Origin: Gallionella sp.
GTDB taxonomy: Bacteria; Pseudomonadota; Gammaproteobacteria; Burkholderiales; Gallionellaceae
Direction of reading: 5' to 3'
NCBI GenBank assembly: GCA_003153155.1
Contig: PLWV01000013.1
Coordinates: 215,852-279,851 of the forward strand
Length of the DNA: 64,000 nt
Part shown: one piece after another, positions 1 to 8,956 of the stretch
How positions within the stretch are numbered: position 1 is the stretch's first letter
How the letters are laid out: every line of letters begins with the position of its first letter
The notes under the pieces: generated by a model
What the model was told of the DNA's origin: nothing
Databases searched by the model: none
Seen by the model: only the letters and a program-made list of their open reading frames with translations
Translations under genes and position numbers: made by a program

Positions 1-857
1 CTGGAGTCGATTTCCACACCGCGATTCATCGGGCCGGGGTGCATCACGATCGCATCCGGTTTGGCATACGCCAGTTTCTCTTCGGTGAGGCCGTAGTATT
101 TGAAATATTCCTGCGCGGATGGCAGTGCCGCGCCTTGCATACGCTCATGCTGCAAGCGCAGCATCAGCACCACATCCACGTCGCGCAAGCCTTGCGCCAT
201 GTCGTGATAGACCTGCACGCCAAGATTTTCGACCAGCGTCGGCAACAACGTCTTGGGCGCGATCACGCGCACTTCAGGCACACCGAGCGTGCTCAGCGCG
301 TGTATCTGCGAGCGCGCCACGCGCGAATGCAGCACGTCGCCGACGATGGCCACGCGCAGATTGTGGAATTCTTTCTTGTAGTGGCGGATGGTGAACATGT
401 CCAGCAACGCTTGCGTGGGGTGCGCATGGCGACCGTCACCGGCGTTGATGACGTGAATTTCCGGAGCGACGTGGCGCGCGATGAAATGCGCCGCGCCGCT
501 TTGCGCATGGCGCACCACGAACATGTCGGCATGCATGGCGCACAGGTTATCCACGGTATCCAGCAGGGTCTCGCCCTTGCTGGTGGATGATGAAGCGATA
601 TTCAAGTTGACCACGTCCGCCGACAGGCGCTTGGCGGCGATTTCAAAAGTGGTGCGGGTGCGCGTGCTGTTCTCGAAGAACACATTGAACACCGATTTGC
701 CGTGCAACAATGGTACCTTCTTGATCTCGTGTCCATCGCTGACATCGACGAAGGTCGCGGCTTTGTCGAGAATGTCGCGCACGATGCGCACCGGCAAACC
801 TTCCGTCGTCAGCAAGTGCTGCAGTTCGCCGTGTTTGTTGAGTTGTGGATTGTTCAT
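1..857 (-). CDS. pyrB: Aspartate carbamoyltransferase catalytic chain, 3' end cut by window
   Basis: Transfers the carbamoyl group of carbamoyl phosphate to aspartate in the second step of pyrimidine synthesis, in the cytoplasm. The minus-strand frame from the ATG at 857 is open to the window edge (about 285 residues). It shows the carbamoyl-phosphate signature [13 protein letters not shown] near residue 50, followed by [12 protein letters not shown] and the late [11 protein letters not shown] motif, so only the last few dozen residues are missing. The start codon overlaps the ruvX stop (ATGA), which points to translational coupling in a yqgE-ruvX-pyrB operon. No regulatory leader is visible because the gene is embedded in the operon. 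Confidence 0.96.
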   Translation of the reverse strand, partial: MNNPQLNKHGELQHLLTTEGLPVRIVRDILDKAATFVDVSDGHEIKKVPLLHGKSVFNVFFENSTRTRTTFEIAAKRLSADVVNLNIASSSTSKGETLLDTVDNLCAMHADMFVVRHAQSGAAHFIARHVAPEIHVINAGDGRHAHPTQALLDMFTIRHYKKEFHNLRVAIVGDVLHSRVARSQIHALSTLGVPEVRVIAPKTLLPTLVENLGVQVYHDMAQGLRDVDVVLMLRLQHERMQGAALPSAQEYFKYYGLTEEKLAYAKPDAIVMHPGPMNRGVEIDS

Positions 858-1306
858 GCGAGTATTCCCGCTGCGGGTTCATCAAAGTAGGCCTGCAATA
901 TTTGCTGCGCGGCATATTGGTCGATCAGAGTTTTTTGCTTCATGCCGTGGATGCCCTCCTCGTTCAACTGCGCGCTTGCGGCAAGCGAAGTATAACGCTC
1001 ATCCAGCAAAATCGTCGGCAAATTAAACCGCCCTTTAAGGCGGTTGGCGAAGCGGCGGCACAGCGCAGTCAACTCATGCGGCGTACCGTCGTCGTTGCTC
1101 GGCAAACCCACCACCAGCGCGCTTGGCTGCCATTCGTTCAATAGGGCGGCGATTGCTGCAAAGCGCGCCTCGGTCTTTTCATCGTTGATGGTGGTCAGCG
1201 GATTGGCGCGGCGCAACAGGGTATTGCCGACGGCGATGCCAATGCGTTTGGTGCCGAAATCGAATGAGAGGAGTGTGCCTTCAGGAGTAAAAGTTGAAGT
1301 TAGCAT
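854..1306 (-). CDS. ruvX: Putative pre-16S rRNA nuclease / Holliday junction resolvase-like RuvX (YqgF)
   Basis: YqgF-family RNase H-fold nuclease of about 150 residues, close to the family norm. The family is linked to 16S rRNA 5' maturation and, by fold, to Holliday junction resolution. The sequence shows the N-terminal [13 protein letters not shown] strand with the first catalytic Asp, VVGLP in the middle, LLDERYTS, and the C-terminal [10 protein letters not shown] with the last acidic residue. I chose the ATG at 1306 over the GTG one codon upstream. Its stop overlaps the pyrB start, and it lies downstream of yqgE across a repeat-filled gap. Confidence 0.95.
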   Translation of the reverse strand: MLTSTFTPEGTLLSFDFGTKRIGIAVGNTLLRRANPLTTINDEKTEARFAAIAALLNEWQPSALVVGLPSNDDGTPHELTALCRRFANRLKGRFNLPTILLDERYTSLAASAQLNEEGIHGMKQKTLIDQYAAQQILQAYFDEPAAGILA

Positions 1307-1391
1307 CACCGCTTTTTCATTCCAGTTCTATTTCGAAGGTCAAACAAGGCGGCGACAAGCGAACGACGCAGACAGTGCTACTAGCACGGTT

Positions 1392-1487
1392 ATAACCAGC
1401 GACTTGGCTATCGTATTTTGATAGCTTAGTCGAATGGCTATAACCAATGACTTGCCCAGCGTCTTTTGCTGGATTAGTCAGATGGCT
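1392..1487 (-). repeat. Two exact-tandem 48-bp covarying hairpins (family A)
   Basis: Read on the minus strand, two units of exactly 48 bp abut head to tail (1487-1440 and 1439-1392). Each starts AGCCAT, ends TGGTTAT, and has an inner stem around an AAAAnnC loop. The first has arms TGACT/AGTCA and inner stem CCAGC/GCTGG. The second has arms CGACT/AGTCG and inner stem GCTATC/GATAGC. Both therefore keep pairing while differing in sequence. They fill the ruvX-yqgE gap. Confidence 0.9.
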
Positions 1488-1551
1488 AGTAGTCATATCA
1501 GTAGTTACATCAGGAAGCCAACGCAGTTTCACCGATGAAATGGGATTGGAA

Positions 1552-2112
1552 TCAGGCATGTCCGGCATCCTCCACCAGCGAGACGTAATTCACCCCGAGC
1601 AAGGCCATCGCTGCAGGCAGGCGTTCTTCGGGCGGCAAGTCGAACAGAATATGTTCGGAAGCCAGCACGGTCAGCCAGATATTCTCGGTTATCTCATGCT
1701 CCAGCTGCCCCTGATCCCAACCTGCATAGCCCAGCGTAACGATCACATTGCGCGGCCCCTGCCCCACACCCATCGCCTCGAGAATATCCCTGGAAGTAGT
1801 CAGTGCCAGCTTGTCGTTGATGCGTAACGTGGACTCCCAGTTTCCCAGCGTGTCATGCAACACGAAACCTCGTTCGGTTTGCACCGGTCCACCAAAATAT
1901 ACTGGCATCTTCACAAGTTTCGGCTGGTGTAATGGAATGTTGACCTGATCGAACATCTCGCCTATGGTGAGGCTGATCGGGCGATTCACCACAATTCCCA
2001 ACGCACCGTTCTCGTTGTGCTCACATATGTAAGTCAGCGTGCCGGCAAAAACCCCCTCCTGCATGGCAGGCATGGCAATCAGAAAGTGATGGGTCAAATT
2101 GAAATCAGGCAT
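1552..2112 (-). CDS. yqgE: UPF0301/AlgH family protein YqgE
   Basis: UPF0301 (DUF179) protein of 186 residues, the usual length. The molecular role is unsettled; homologues are called AlgH in Pseudomonas. Conserved family stretches are visible: [12 protein letters not shown] at the N terminus, [25 protein letters not shown], and [11 protein letters not shown] near residue 130. I chose the ATG at 2112, which gives the canonical [15 protein letters not shown] start. The longer frame to 2172 adds 20 unconserved residues. It is the first gene of the minus-strand set leading to ruvX and pyrB. Confidence 0.93.
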   Translation of the reverse strand: MPDFNLTHHFLIAMPAMQEGVFAGTLTYICEHNENGALGIVVNRPISLTIGEMFDQVNIPLHQPKLVKMPVYFGGPVQTERGFVLHDTLGNWESTLRINDKLALTTSRDILEAMGVGQGPRNVIVTLGYAGWDQGQLEHEITENIWLTVLASEHILFDLPPEERLPAAMALLGVNYVSLVEDAGHA

Positions 2113-2665
2113 GGCGGCATTGTAGCTGTCCGCGCCTAACCGCACAATTTGAATAAGATCACACCCACGCAACCCGCAATTTATAGCCAGTCATGTGCAA
2201 TAGCTCATCGTACCAGCCGCAACCGGAAACACTGCCACTCCCCCTCGGTTACATGTCGCCAATGCATCACCCGCAATCCGAAAATTTACCCCCGGCACAG
2301 AGAAATGCTGGTAGAGAGCGCTCGGACTAAAAAATTTTAGCGCGACTAAAACTCGTTCCGGTCGCCGTTCGTTCCAGCTTCAGAATTTCCGGATAGCGGC
2401 ATTAGTGTTGTAACGGGCGATTATCAGCGCGGCACCGCAGGTTTCCAGGTAGGGCACGGCGAGATTCAATAGCCGAGAAAATCGCCATTGCGGTAAATAT
2501 CAAAGGAGATGTTCTGCCGCAAGGCTTCCGCCAAGGCGGATCTCGAACCCATCCGCTGCTTTGTCGAACCATGCTCGTTTGTGCAACATGGTAGAATTCG
2601 TGCCTTTCGGGTGCCCGGACACAAAGTTGTTCGTACCCGCTTTCATTATTTCAGGAATAACCGTC
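2113..2665. other. Intergenic region between divergent yqgE and glyA
   Basis: About 550 bp between divergently transcribed genes, so promoters for both must lie here, but I cannot place them with confidence. At about 2601-2617 there is a short match (TTCGGGTGCCCGGAC) to the tail of the in-frame repeat in birA. The glyA SD-like AGGA lies at 2653-2656. No tRNA, riboswitch fold or convincing small ORF was seen. Confidence 0.5.
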
Positions 2666-3913
2666 ATGTTTTCCAACAAAAATACCATTGCCCATACTGA
2701 CCCGGAATTGTGGGCAGCCATACAAAATGAAAACCGCCGTCAGGAAGATCATATAGAGTTGATCGCCTCGGAAAATTACGCCAGCCCGGCGGTGATGGAA
2801 GCACAGGGCAGCAAGCTGACCAACAAGTATGCGGAAGGCTATCCTGGCAAGCGTTATTATGGCGGCTGCGAGCATGTGGACGTGGCTGAACAACTGGCGA
2901 TAGATCGCGTGAAAGCCTTGTTCGGCGCTGAGTATGCCAATGTGCAGCCGCATTCCGGTTCGCAGGCGAATCAAGCTGTGTACATGTCGGTACTGAAACC
3001 GGGCGATACCATCCTTGGTATGTCGCTGGCGCACGGCGGGCATTTGACGCACGGTGCATCGGTGAATATCAGCGGCAAGCTGTATAACGCCATCCAGTAT
3101 GGCCTGAACGAAAAAGAAGAAATCGATTACGATCAGGTTGATCGTCTGGCCAAGGAACACAAGCCCAAGATGATCGTGGCGGGTGCTTCCGCTTACGCGC
3201 TGGTGATCGACTGGAAACGTTTTCGCGCCATCGCCGACAGCGTCGGCGCGTATCTGTTCGTGGACATGGCGCACTACGCCGGTTTGGTCGCGGCAGGCAT
3301 TTATCCGAGTCCCATCGGCATCGCGGACTTTGTCACCAGCACCACCCACAAGACTTTGCGCGGTCCGCGCGGCGGCATCATTCTCGCCAAAGCAGAATTT
3401 GAAAAAGTGCTGAACTCGGCGATCTTCCCCGGCATTCAGGGTGGTCCGCTGATGCATGTGATCGCCGCAAAAGCCGTGGCGTTCAAAGAGGCGGCCAGCG
3501 AGGAATTCAAGGAATACCAGATACAGGTGGTGGACAACGCGCGTGTGATGGCCAAGGTGTTACAGGAACGCGGCCTGCGCATCGTGTCCGGACGCACCGA
3601 CAGCCATCTGTTCCTGTTGGATTTGCAAGCCAAGCACATCACCGGCAAGGATGCCGAAGCCGCGCTGGGGCGCGCGCACATCACTGTGAACAAGAACGCC
3701 ATTCCTAATGATCCGCAAAAACCGTTCGTCACTTCAGGCATTCGTATCGGCAGTCCGGCCATGACCACACGCGGCTTCAAGGAACTGGAAGCCGAAAAAC
3801 TCGCGCACCTGATTGCCGATGTGCTGGATGCGCCGAACGACGATGCGGTGATTGCGCGCGTGGTCGGCGAAGTGAAACAGTTGTGCGCGAAGTTTCCGGT
3901 CTATGGGGCCTAG
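2666..3913 (+). CDS. glyA: Serine hydroxymethyltransferase
   Basis: PLP enzyme that interconverts serine and glycine and charges tetrahydrofolate with a one-carbon unit. The 415-residue length is typical. Visible motifs are [10 protein letters not shown] near the N terminus, the [11 protein letters not shown] tetrahydrofolate/PLP region, and [12 protein letters not shown], whose Lys is the Schiff-base residue. I chose the ATG at 2666, preceded by AGGA and giving [16 protein letters not shown]. The longer in-frame extension upstream is unconserved. nrdR follows, a pairing common in proteobacteria. Confidence 0.97.
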   Translation: MFSNKNTIAHTDPELWAAIQNENRRQEDHIELIASENYASPAVMEAQGSKLTNKYAEGYPGKRYYGGCEHVDVAEQLAIDRVKALFGAEYANVQPHSGSQANQAVYMSVLKPGDTILGMSLAHGGHLTHGASVNISGKLYNAIQYGLNEKEEIDYDQVDRLAKEHKPKMIVAGASAYALVIDWKRFRAIADSVGAYLFVDMAHYAGLVAAGIYPSPIGIADFVTSTTHKTLRGPRGGIILAKAEFEKVLNSAIFPGIQGGPLMHVIAAKAVAFKEAASEEFKEYQIQVVDNARVMAKVLQERGLRIVSGRTDSHLFLLDLQAKHITGKDAEAALGRAHITVNKNAIPNDPQKPFVTSGIRIGSPAMTTRGFKELEAEKLAHLIADVLDAPNDDAVIARVVGEVKQLCAKFPVYGA

Positions 3914-3925
3914 TCGTAAGTTATT

Positions 3926-3972
3926 AGACGTAAGTTGGTAGTTAAAGCAAAACCAACTTTCAACTTACGTCT
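3926..3972. repeat. Inverted repeat between glyA and nrdR
   Basis: AGACGTAAGTTG at 3926-3937 pairs with CAACTTACGTCT at 3961-3972, a perfect 12-bp stem with a 23-nt loop. It could act as an intercistronic RNA structure or weak terminator. There is no clear U-run. Confidence 0.6.
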
Positions 3973-3990
3973 TCCGACTGACAACTCACT

Positions 3991-4470
3991 ATGAAATGCC
4001 CCTTCTGTAAAGGTGAAAAAACCCAAGTGGTGGACACGCGCGAAAACGACGATGGCGACAGCATCCGCCGTCGCCGCCGTTGCCTGTCGTGCGACAAACG
4101 CTTCACCACTTACGAAATGGTGGAGTTGCGCATGCCGCAGGTGGTCAAGCAGAACGGTAAGCGCAGTGAGTTTGACGCGGAAAAGTTGCGCACCAGTTTC
4201 AAGCGCGCCCTGCACAAGCGTCCGGTTCCGACGGAACTGGTGGACGTGGCCATTGATCATGTGACGCAGAAAGTGCTCGCACTCGGTGAACGCGAGATCG
4301 GTTCGCGCCAGATCGGCGAGATGGTGATGAAGGAATTGCTGAAGCTGGACAAAGTGGCCTATATCCGTTTCGCTTCAGTGTATAAAAGTTTTCAGGATGT
4401 GGGCGATTTCGCCGATGCGGTGGAGGCGGTGCGCAAGTCCCCGGTACGCCGAAAACCGCCAGTGGAATAG
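3991..4470 (+). CDS. nrdR: Transcriptional repressor NrdR
   Basis: Nucleotide-sensing repressor of ribonucleotide reductase genes. The 159 residues match the family. The N-terminal zinc ribbon has paired cysteines (CPFC and CLSC) within the first 35 residues and is followed by an ATP-cone domain from about residue 49 ([12 protein letters not shown]). It sits between glyA and ribD, a known conserved neighbourhood, and ribD begins 2 nt after its stop. No NrdR box was identified in the window, and no nrd gene is present, so its targets must lie elsewhere. Confidence 0.96.
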   Translation: MKCPFCKGEKTQVVDTRENDDGDSIRRRRRCLSCDKRFTTYEMVELRMPQVVKQNGKRSEFDAEKLRTSFKRALHKRPVPTELVDVAIDHVTQKVLALGEREIGSRQIGEMVMKELLKLDKVAYIRFASVYKSFQDVGDFADAVEAVRKSPVRRKPPVE

Positions 4471-4472
4471 CC

Positions 4473-5567
4473 ATGTTTACTTTTACTGCGCAAGATAGCG
4501 TGTGGATGGCCCAGGCACTGCGTCTGGCGGAACGCGGTCTTTATACCACCAGCCCCAATCCGCGCGTCGGTTGCGTGCTGGTGCGCGATGGTGACATCGT
4601 TGGCGAAGGCTGGCACGAGCGTGCCGGCGAACCCCACGCGGAAGTTCTCGCGCTGCGCGCAGCCGGTGAAGCGGCGCGCGGCGCAACCGCTTATGTGACG
4701 CTGGAGCCATGCAGCTATCACGGTCGCACCCCGCCGTGTGCCGACGCGCTGATTGCAGCCGGAATCGCGCGTGTGACGGTGGCGGTCCAAGACCCTAATC
4801 CACGTGTGGCGGGGCAAGGCATCGCGAAGTTGTGTGCGGCGGGTATCGAGGTCGAGTGTGGTTTGATGGAGGCGGCGGCACGCGAATTGAACATCGGTTT
4901 TTTCGCGCGCATGACGCGCGGCACAGCGTGGCTGCGCAGCAAGATTGCCATGAGTCTGGATGGCCGTACCGCATTGGCGAATGGGGTCAGTCAGTGGATC
5001 ACCGGCGAGGCGGCAAGACAAGATGTGCAACACTGGCGGGCACGCTCTTGCGCGGTGTTGACCGGCATCGGTACGGTGTTGGCAGATGACCCGCAACTCA
5101 ATGTGCGCGGGATAGAAACAGCACGACAACCATTGCGCGCAGTGGTGGATAGTTTGCTGCGTATGCCGCCCAATGCGCGACTGTTGCAACAAAATGGAGT
5201 GATGATTTACACCGCCACGCAAGACGCGCAGAAAATCGCTGCATTAGAAAAATCAGGCGCGCGCGTCGTCGTGCTGCCGGATGCAAACGGTCAAGTAGAT
5301 GCCGCCGCTGTACTGCGCGATCTCGCCGCGCAAGGCTGCAACGAAGTGCTGGTAGAAGCTGGCAGCAAATTGAATGGCGCCTTGTTGAAGGCCGGGCTGG
5401 TGGATGAACTGGTGCTGTACCTCGCACCGCAACTGCTCGGCGACATGGCGCGTGGTATGGCGCGGCTAGGCGAGCTGGTGAGCATGGATCAGCGCATCGA
5501 GCTGGAATGGAATGACGTGCGCCAAGTTGGCAAGGATTTGCGCATCATGGCGCGGGTGAAAAAATAA
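4473..5567 (+). CDS. ribD: Bifunctional riboflavin deaminase/reductase RibD
   Basis: Carries out two riboflavin steps: deamination of the pyrimidine product of GTP cyclohydrolase II, then reduction of its ribose side chain. The N-terminal deaminase has the zinc motif HAEVLAL near residue 50 and the Cys pair in EPCSYHGRTPPC. The C-terminal reductase begins near residue 145 (LRSKIAMSLDGRTA) and includes VEAGSKLNGALL. The 364-residue length is normal. It is separated from ribE by a palindromic repeat at 5571-5697. Confidence 0.96.
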   Translation: MFTFTAQDSVWMAQALRLAERGLYTTSPNPRVGCVLVRDGDIVGEGWHERAGEPHAEVLALRAAGEAARGATAYVTLEPCSYHGRTPPCADALIAAGIARVTVAVQDPNPRVAGQGIAKLCAAGIEVECGLMEAAARELNIGFFARMTRGTAWLRSKIAMSLDGRTALANGVSQWITGEAARQDVQHWRARSCAVLTGIGTVLADDPQLNVRGIETARQPLRAVVDSLLRMPPNARLLQQNGVMIYTATQDAQKIAALEKSGARVVVLPDANGQVDAAAVLRDLAAQGCNEVLVEAGSKLNGALLKAGLVDELVLYLAPQLLGDMARGMARLGELVSMDQRIELEWNDVRQVGKDLRIMARVKK

Positions 5568-5570
5568 CCG

Positions 5571-5697
5571 CCCGTCATTCCCGCACAGGCGGGAATCCAG
5601 CAAAACAACATTCCGCGAAGCGGACAAAACCTCATAGTTGACCCGCTAGGCGGGATTTTTCAATCCACTGGATTCCCGCCTACGCGGGAATGACGGG
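5571..5697. repeat. Palindromic intergenic repeat, family C (ribD-ribE)
   Basis: 30-bp arms at 5571-5600 and 5668-5697 match as inverted repeats at 28 of 30 positions by my count. Each arm is itself a small palindrome (CATTCCCGC...GCGGGAATCCAG). The centre contains GCGGACAAAACCT, also found in the related element at 63.1 kb. This NEMIS-like architecture is common in proteobacteria. Confidence 0.85.
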
Positions 5698-5714
5698 ATA
5701 CCAAGGAGTTAAGT

Positions 5715-6398
5715 ATGTTTAGTGGAATCATTGCCGACATGGGCAGCATCAGTCAGGCGACCGACCGCGATGGCGGGTTGCGGCTGGTGATCGCGACCAG
5801 CGCGCTGGATTTGAGCGATGTGCAGGCAGGCGACAGCATCGCAGTAAACGGGATATGCCTGACCGTTATCGAGCATACCGTTGACAGCTTCGCTGTGGAT
5901 GTTTCGCGCGAAACGTTGAATTGCACCGAGGGGTTGGATGCAATAGGTGCGCCGGTGAATCTGGAGAAGGCATTGCGTTTGGCGGACAGGCTGGGCGGTC
6001 ACTTGGTCAGCGGCCATGTCGACGGAGTGGGCGAGGTCATCGAGTTTACCGATCTGGGCGAAAGCTGGAAGCTGGTGGTGCGCGCACCGCAGGCATTGGC
6101 GAAATACATTGCGAGCAAAGGCTCGATCACCATCAACGGTATCAGCCTGACCATCAACCAAGTGAGCGGCGCCGAAGAACTTTTGATGGAACCACTAGCC
6201 ATTCCGCTAGGTAGCCAAACAACGGCAACCAAGCGGCTGGTTATGGCCGGGCACCCGAACGAGTTCAGCGTCAATTTGATTCCGCACACGCTGGTGATGA
6301 CCAATCTGAAAAATTTGCGCGCGGGCAGCCGAGTCAATCTCGAAGTCGATTTGATCGCGCGTTATGTGGAACGGATGATGGCGGCGGAGAAGGATTAG
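5715..6398 (+). CDS. ribE: Riboflavin synthase alpha chain with in-frame repeat insertion
   Basis: Dismutates two lumazine molecules to riboflavin. Two lumazine-binding repeats are visible. The first opens MFSGIIADMGSI and the second follows LGGHLVSGHVDGVG. In the second barrel the usual run from ISLTINQVSG to FSVNLIPHTL is broken by about 28 extra residues, LLMEPLAI through LVMAGHPN, encoded by a family A hairpin. The protein is therefore 227 residues against about 200 for relatives. The frame stays open and downstream motifs are intact, so it is probably functional. A clear AAGGAG precedes the ATG. Confidence 0.95.
   Translation: MFSGIIADMGSISQATDRDGGLRLVIATSALDLSDVQAGDSIAVNGICLTVIEHTVDSFAVDVSRETLNCTEGLDAIGAPVNLEKALRLADRLGGHLVSGHVDGVGEVIEFTDLGESWKLVVRAPQALAKYIASKGSITINGISLTINQVSGAEELLMEPLAIPLGSQTTATKRLVMAGHPNEFSVNLIPHTLVMTNLKNLRAGSRVNLEVDLIARYVERMMAAEKD
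6180..6260 (+). repeat. Family A hairpin inserted in frame in ribE
   Basis: Roughly 81 bp (27 codons). The 48-bp core at 6197-6244 runs from AGCCATTCCGCT to AGCGGCTGGTTAT. Arms CCGCT and AGCGG pair, a fourth covarying version. It begins CTTTTGATGGAACC and ends GGCCGGGCACCCGAA, as does the birA copy. Its length is a multiple of three and the reading frame contains no stop. Confidence 0.88.
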
Positions 6399-6401
6399 AT
6401 C

Positions 6402-6477
6402 GTAGGGTGGGCAACTCTGCCCACCGTTAACCATGTCGAGGTTTGGTAACTGCGTGGGCACGGTGTGCCTACCCTAC
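6402..6477. repeat. GTAGGGTGGGC palindromic repeat, family D
   Basis: The block begins GTAGGGTGGGCA and ends TGCCTACCCTAC, with two further internal TGCCCACC/GTGGGCA pairings. A related copy lies at 54212-54273. It occupies the gap after ribE and may act as a terminator or be a mobile repeat. Confidence 0.75.
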
Positions 6478-6531
6478 TCGGTTAATAACCATCAATCCAC
6501 CGTCTGACAAGACGGAGTGAGAGAGGTCAGG

Positions 6532-7323
6532 ATGCCTTACGTTCAGCGCGATCGCACCGGCAAGATTGTCGGTGTGTACGCAAACCCAGCCCCGCAGCCG
6601 GATGGTACGTGCCTAACGGAGCCCGATCCATTGCCGGACGATCATCCAGAGGTTGTCGAGTTTTTTACGAAATTCCCACTCCCAAAGATAGCACCGCTGA
6701 CAGATAAGCAGCGGCAGCAAATGCGGCGCGAAGAAGAGGCGCAATCCGCCGAATTTCATGAATTGCGCAATTTGATGCTGAACCATTTTCATGTCTGGTC
6801 TCAATTGGAGATGGCTTTAAGCGCGTTGCTATACGTATTATTGAACATACAACCAAAATCAAGTCATATCGCTTATGCCATCTATTACAGCCCATCAGGT
6901 TTTGAAGCCAGAAGAAAGATTATTGATGATGCCGTGATTCAATTTATCAAAGAAAACCCAGATATAGAATCCCTCCGCAATCATTGGAATGATATCAATA
7001 GATATCTCGGTCTTGCGCGTAACAAAAGAAATATTGTTGCCCACGGCTCCCCGTTGAAGCTAACTATTCGCGGAAAAAATTACATTCGTCTAGCACCGCC
7101 AGCCTTTGATGTGCTAAGAATCTGGAACAAAACAACGGCCGGGACAATCCCAGGTTTATCCACAAAAAACTTATCTGATGCCATCTGCCAGGTGCAGCAA
7201 TTACAGGAGTGCGTTGATAGCGTTAATAAGTTCATTGATGCGTTTCAGGAAAACGATTCAGAATCATTAAAAGAAAGATTCCTCCTATTAGAAGCGAACC
7301 TGAAGAAGATTCACAATTTATAA
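6532..7323 (+). CDS. Unrecognised protein with HEPN-like RNxxxH motif
   Basis: I do not recognise the full family. Residues 1-45 (MPYVQRDRTGKIVGVYANP, then LPDDHPEVVEFF) resemble short standalone proteins seen in many proteobacteria. The remaining 200 residues are mostly helical and carry RNKRNIVAHG near residues 163-172, the RN-x3-H arrangement of HEPN ribonuclease/toxin domains. I chose the ATG at 6532, preceded by GAGAGG, over the one 15 bp upstream. The gene is visibly AT-richer than its riboflavin neighbours and interrupts the cluster, which suggests acquisition. Toxin or RNase function is inference only. Confidence 0.7.
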   Translation: MPYVQRDRTGKIVGVYANPAPQPDGTCLTEPDPLPDDHPEVVEFFTKFPLPKIAPLTDKQRQQMRREEEAQSAEFHELRNLMLNHFHVWSQLEMALSALLYVLLNIQPKSSHIAYAIYYSPSGFEARRKIIDDAVIQFIKENPDIESLRNHWNDINRYLGLARNKRNIVAHGSPLKLTIRGKNYIRLAPPAFDVLRIWNKTTAGTIPGLSTKNLSDAICQVQQLQECVDSVNKFIDAFQENDSESLKERFLLLEANLKKIHNL

Positions 7324-7428
7324 TTGGGCGCGCCCTACGCCATTATCCTGTCCTAATCAATCTGCCAAGTTATCTATGCATTATCCCGTCTTCATCATGA
7401 ACCGCGCCGCATACGATCGAATGGTGTC

Positions 7429-7722
7429 TCAGCCTTTGCCGTAGAGTGCGCGCAATTCGTCCTTGGCTTGCTCCAGGATGCGTTTCTGGTTTTCGTCCAG
7501 GTTCTTGCCTGCGCGGTTGATATAGAACACCAGCATGGACATGGCGGAGCGGAACGGCGGTGCCTTGCGGTGTGTGCTGGTGTCCGCAGACTTTTTGAGC
7601 GACTGCGCGATCCTCTTCGGGTCTTTCCACGTGAAGATGCCTTCTTCCAGCTCAAGCGCAAAACTTTCGCGGGTTACCTTGGCGGACCAGTTGCCGGATG
7701 GTGATGTTGTTCGCTGTGTCAT
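7429..7722 (-). CDS. Small conserved protein, DUF3175-like
   Basis: Basic cytoplasmic protein of 97 residues. It contains WSAKVTRESFALELEEGIF, then DPKRIAQSLKKSAD, RKAPPFRSAMSMLVFYINRAGK, and a C-terminal helix ending LRALYGKG. These resemble the DUF3175 family, which has no known function. I chose the ATG at 7722; the longer frame runs into ribBA antisense. It lies opposite to and just upstream of ribBA, breaking the riboflavin cluster, so the ribBA promoter should lie in the 7723-7842 gap. Confidence 0.82.
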   Translation of the reverse strand: MTQRTTSPSGNWSAKVTRESFALELEEGIFTWKDPKRIAQSLKKSADTSTHRKAPPFRSAMSMLVFYINRAGKNLDENQKRILEQAKDELRALYGKG

Positions 7723-7842
7723 TCCCTGTGATCCACTGTTAGAGCAGGCTGGGCGGTATGCAGTAATGGTAGAATTATAAACTTTAGAGCGGTGCATGCC
7801 ATGCATTCTGCGCCGGCCTGCCAGTTTTTTGAGGTTTACTGC

Positions 7843-8934
7843 ATGACAGATATAGCACCGATACAGGAAATCATCGAAGAAATTCGCGCCGGGCACATGG
7901 TCGTGCTGGTTGATGAAGAAGACCGCGAGAATGAGGGCGATCTGGTATTCGCCGCCGAATTCGTCACGCCGGAAAAAATCAACTTCATGGCCAAGCATGG
8001 CCGCGGGCTGATTTGTCTGACCTTGACTGAAGCTCACTGCAAGCAACTCAATCTGCCGCTGATGGTGCGCGAGAATGGTTTGCCGTTGGCGACTAATTTC
8101 ACGGTTTCGATTGAAGCCGCGAGTGGAGTGACTACCGGCATCTCGGCAGCCGATCGTGCGCACACCGTGCAAGTCGCTGCGGCTAAAGATGCCAAGCCTG
8201 CCGACATCGTACAGCCCGGCCATATCTTCCCGCTACGCGCGCACAATGGCGGTGTACTGGTGCGCGCCGGGCATACCGAGGCAGGCTGCGATTTGGCGCA
8301 ACTGGCTGGGCTTACACCGGCATCGGTCATCTGCGAAATTCTCAAGGACGATGGCGAAATGGCACGCCTGCCGGATTTGATATCGTATGCGCAACAACAC
8401 GGACTCAAGATTGGCACGATTGCCGATCTCATCGAGCACCGCAGCCAACATGAGAAACTGGTCGAGCGTGTGGCGCGGCGCAAGGTGCAAACTGCTTACG
8501 GCGAATTCGAATTGGTGACCTACGTGGACAAGACCACGCAACGCACTCATATGGCCTTGGTGAAGGGTGATATTCGCCATGATGCCGAGACTTTGGTGCG
8601 CGTACACGAACCGCTTTCGGTGATGGATTTTCTGGAACAAACCGATCATGCGCATTCGATCAGCGTGAATCAAGCCATGCAGAAAATCGGACATTCGTCG
8701 GCCGGCGTACTGGTGTTGCTGCATCGTGACGAGACAGCGCAGGATTTGCGCGCGCGCGCCGCCCTGGATGCGGGAAGCCAGCAAACCGCACAGTGGGATC
8801 CGCGCAGCTACGGCATCGGCGCGCAGATACTGCGAGACCTTAATGTCGGCAAGATGCGTTTGCTGGCTACCCCGCACAAGATGCCGAGCATGACGGGATT
8901 CGGGTTGGAAGTGGTGGGTTACGCCAATCGCTAA
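7843..8934 (+). CDS. ribBA: DHBP synthase fused to degenerate GTP cyclohydrolase II domain (RibBA/RibBX type)
   Basis: The N-terminal half makes 3,4-dihydroxy-2-butanone 4-phosphate from ribulose 5-phosphate. It carries the metal-binding [12 protein letters not shown] near residue 25 and HTEAGCDLA near residue 145. The C-terminal half (from about residue 205) has the GTP cyclohydrolase II fold pattern, but the three zinc cysteines are absent: [13 protein letters not shown] occupies the region. That domain is probably not a cyclohydrolase, as in RibBX-type hybrids, so a separate ribA is expected elsewhere. The ATG at 7843 follows GAGG with good spacing. Confidence 0.93.
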   Translation: MTDIAPIQEIIEEIRAGHMVVLVDEEDRENEGDLVFAAEFVTPEKINFMAKHGRGLICLTLTEAHCKQLNLPLMVRENGLPLATNFTVSIEAASGVTTGISAADRAHTVQVAAAKDAKPADIVQPGHIFPLRAHNGGVLVRAGHTEAGCDLAQLAGLTPASVICEILKDDGEMARLPDLISYAQQHGLKIGTIADLIEHRSQHEKLVERVARRKVQTAYGEFELVTYVDKTTQRTHMALVKGDIRHDAETLVRVHEPLSVMDFLEQTDHAHSISVNQAMQKIGHSSAGVLVLLHRDETAQDLRARAALDAGSQQTAQWDPRSYGIGAQILRDLNVGKMRLLATPHKMPSMTGFGLEVVGYANR

Positions 8935-8956
8935 TAGCAAAATTACAGAGACTGAT

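Noticed and set aside
1317-1568. Minus-strand ORF of 83 codons between ruvX and yqgE
   Set aside because: It consists largely of the two tandem hairpins, and its openness reflects the repeat rather than a gene.
5568-8956. FMN riboswitch ahead of the riboflavin genes
   Set aside because: None of the conserved RFN-element blocks could be found upstream of ribE, ribBA or ribH.
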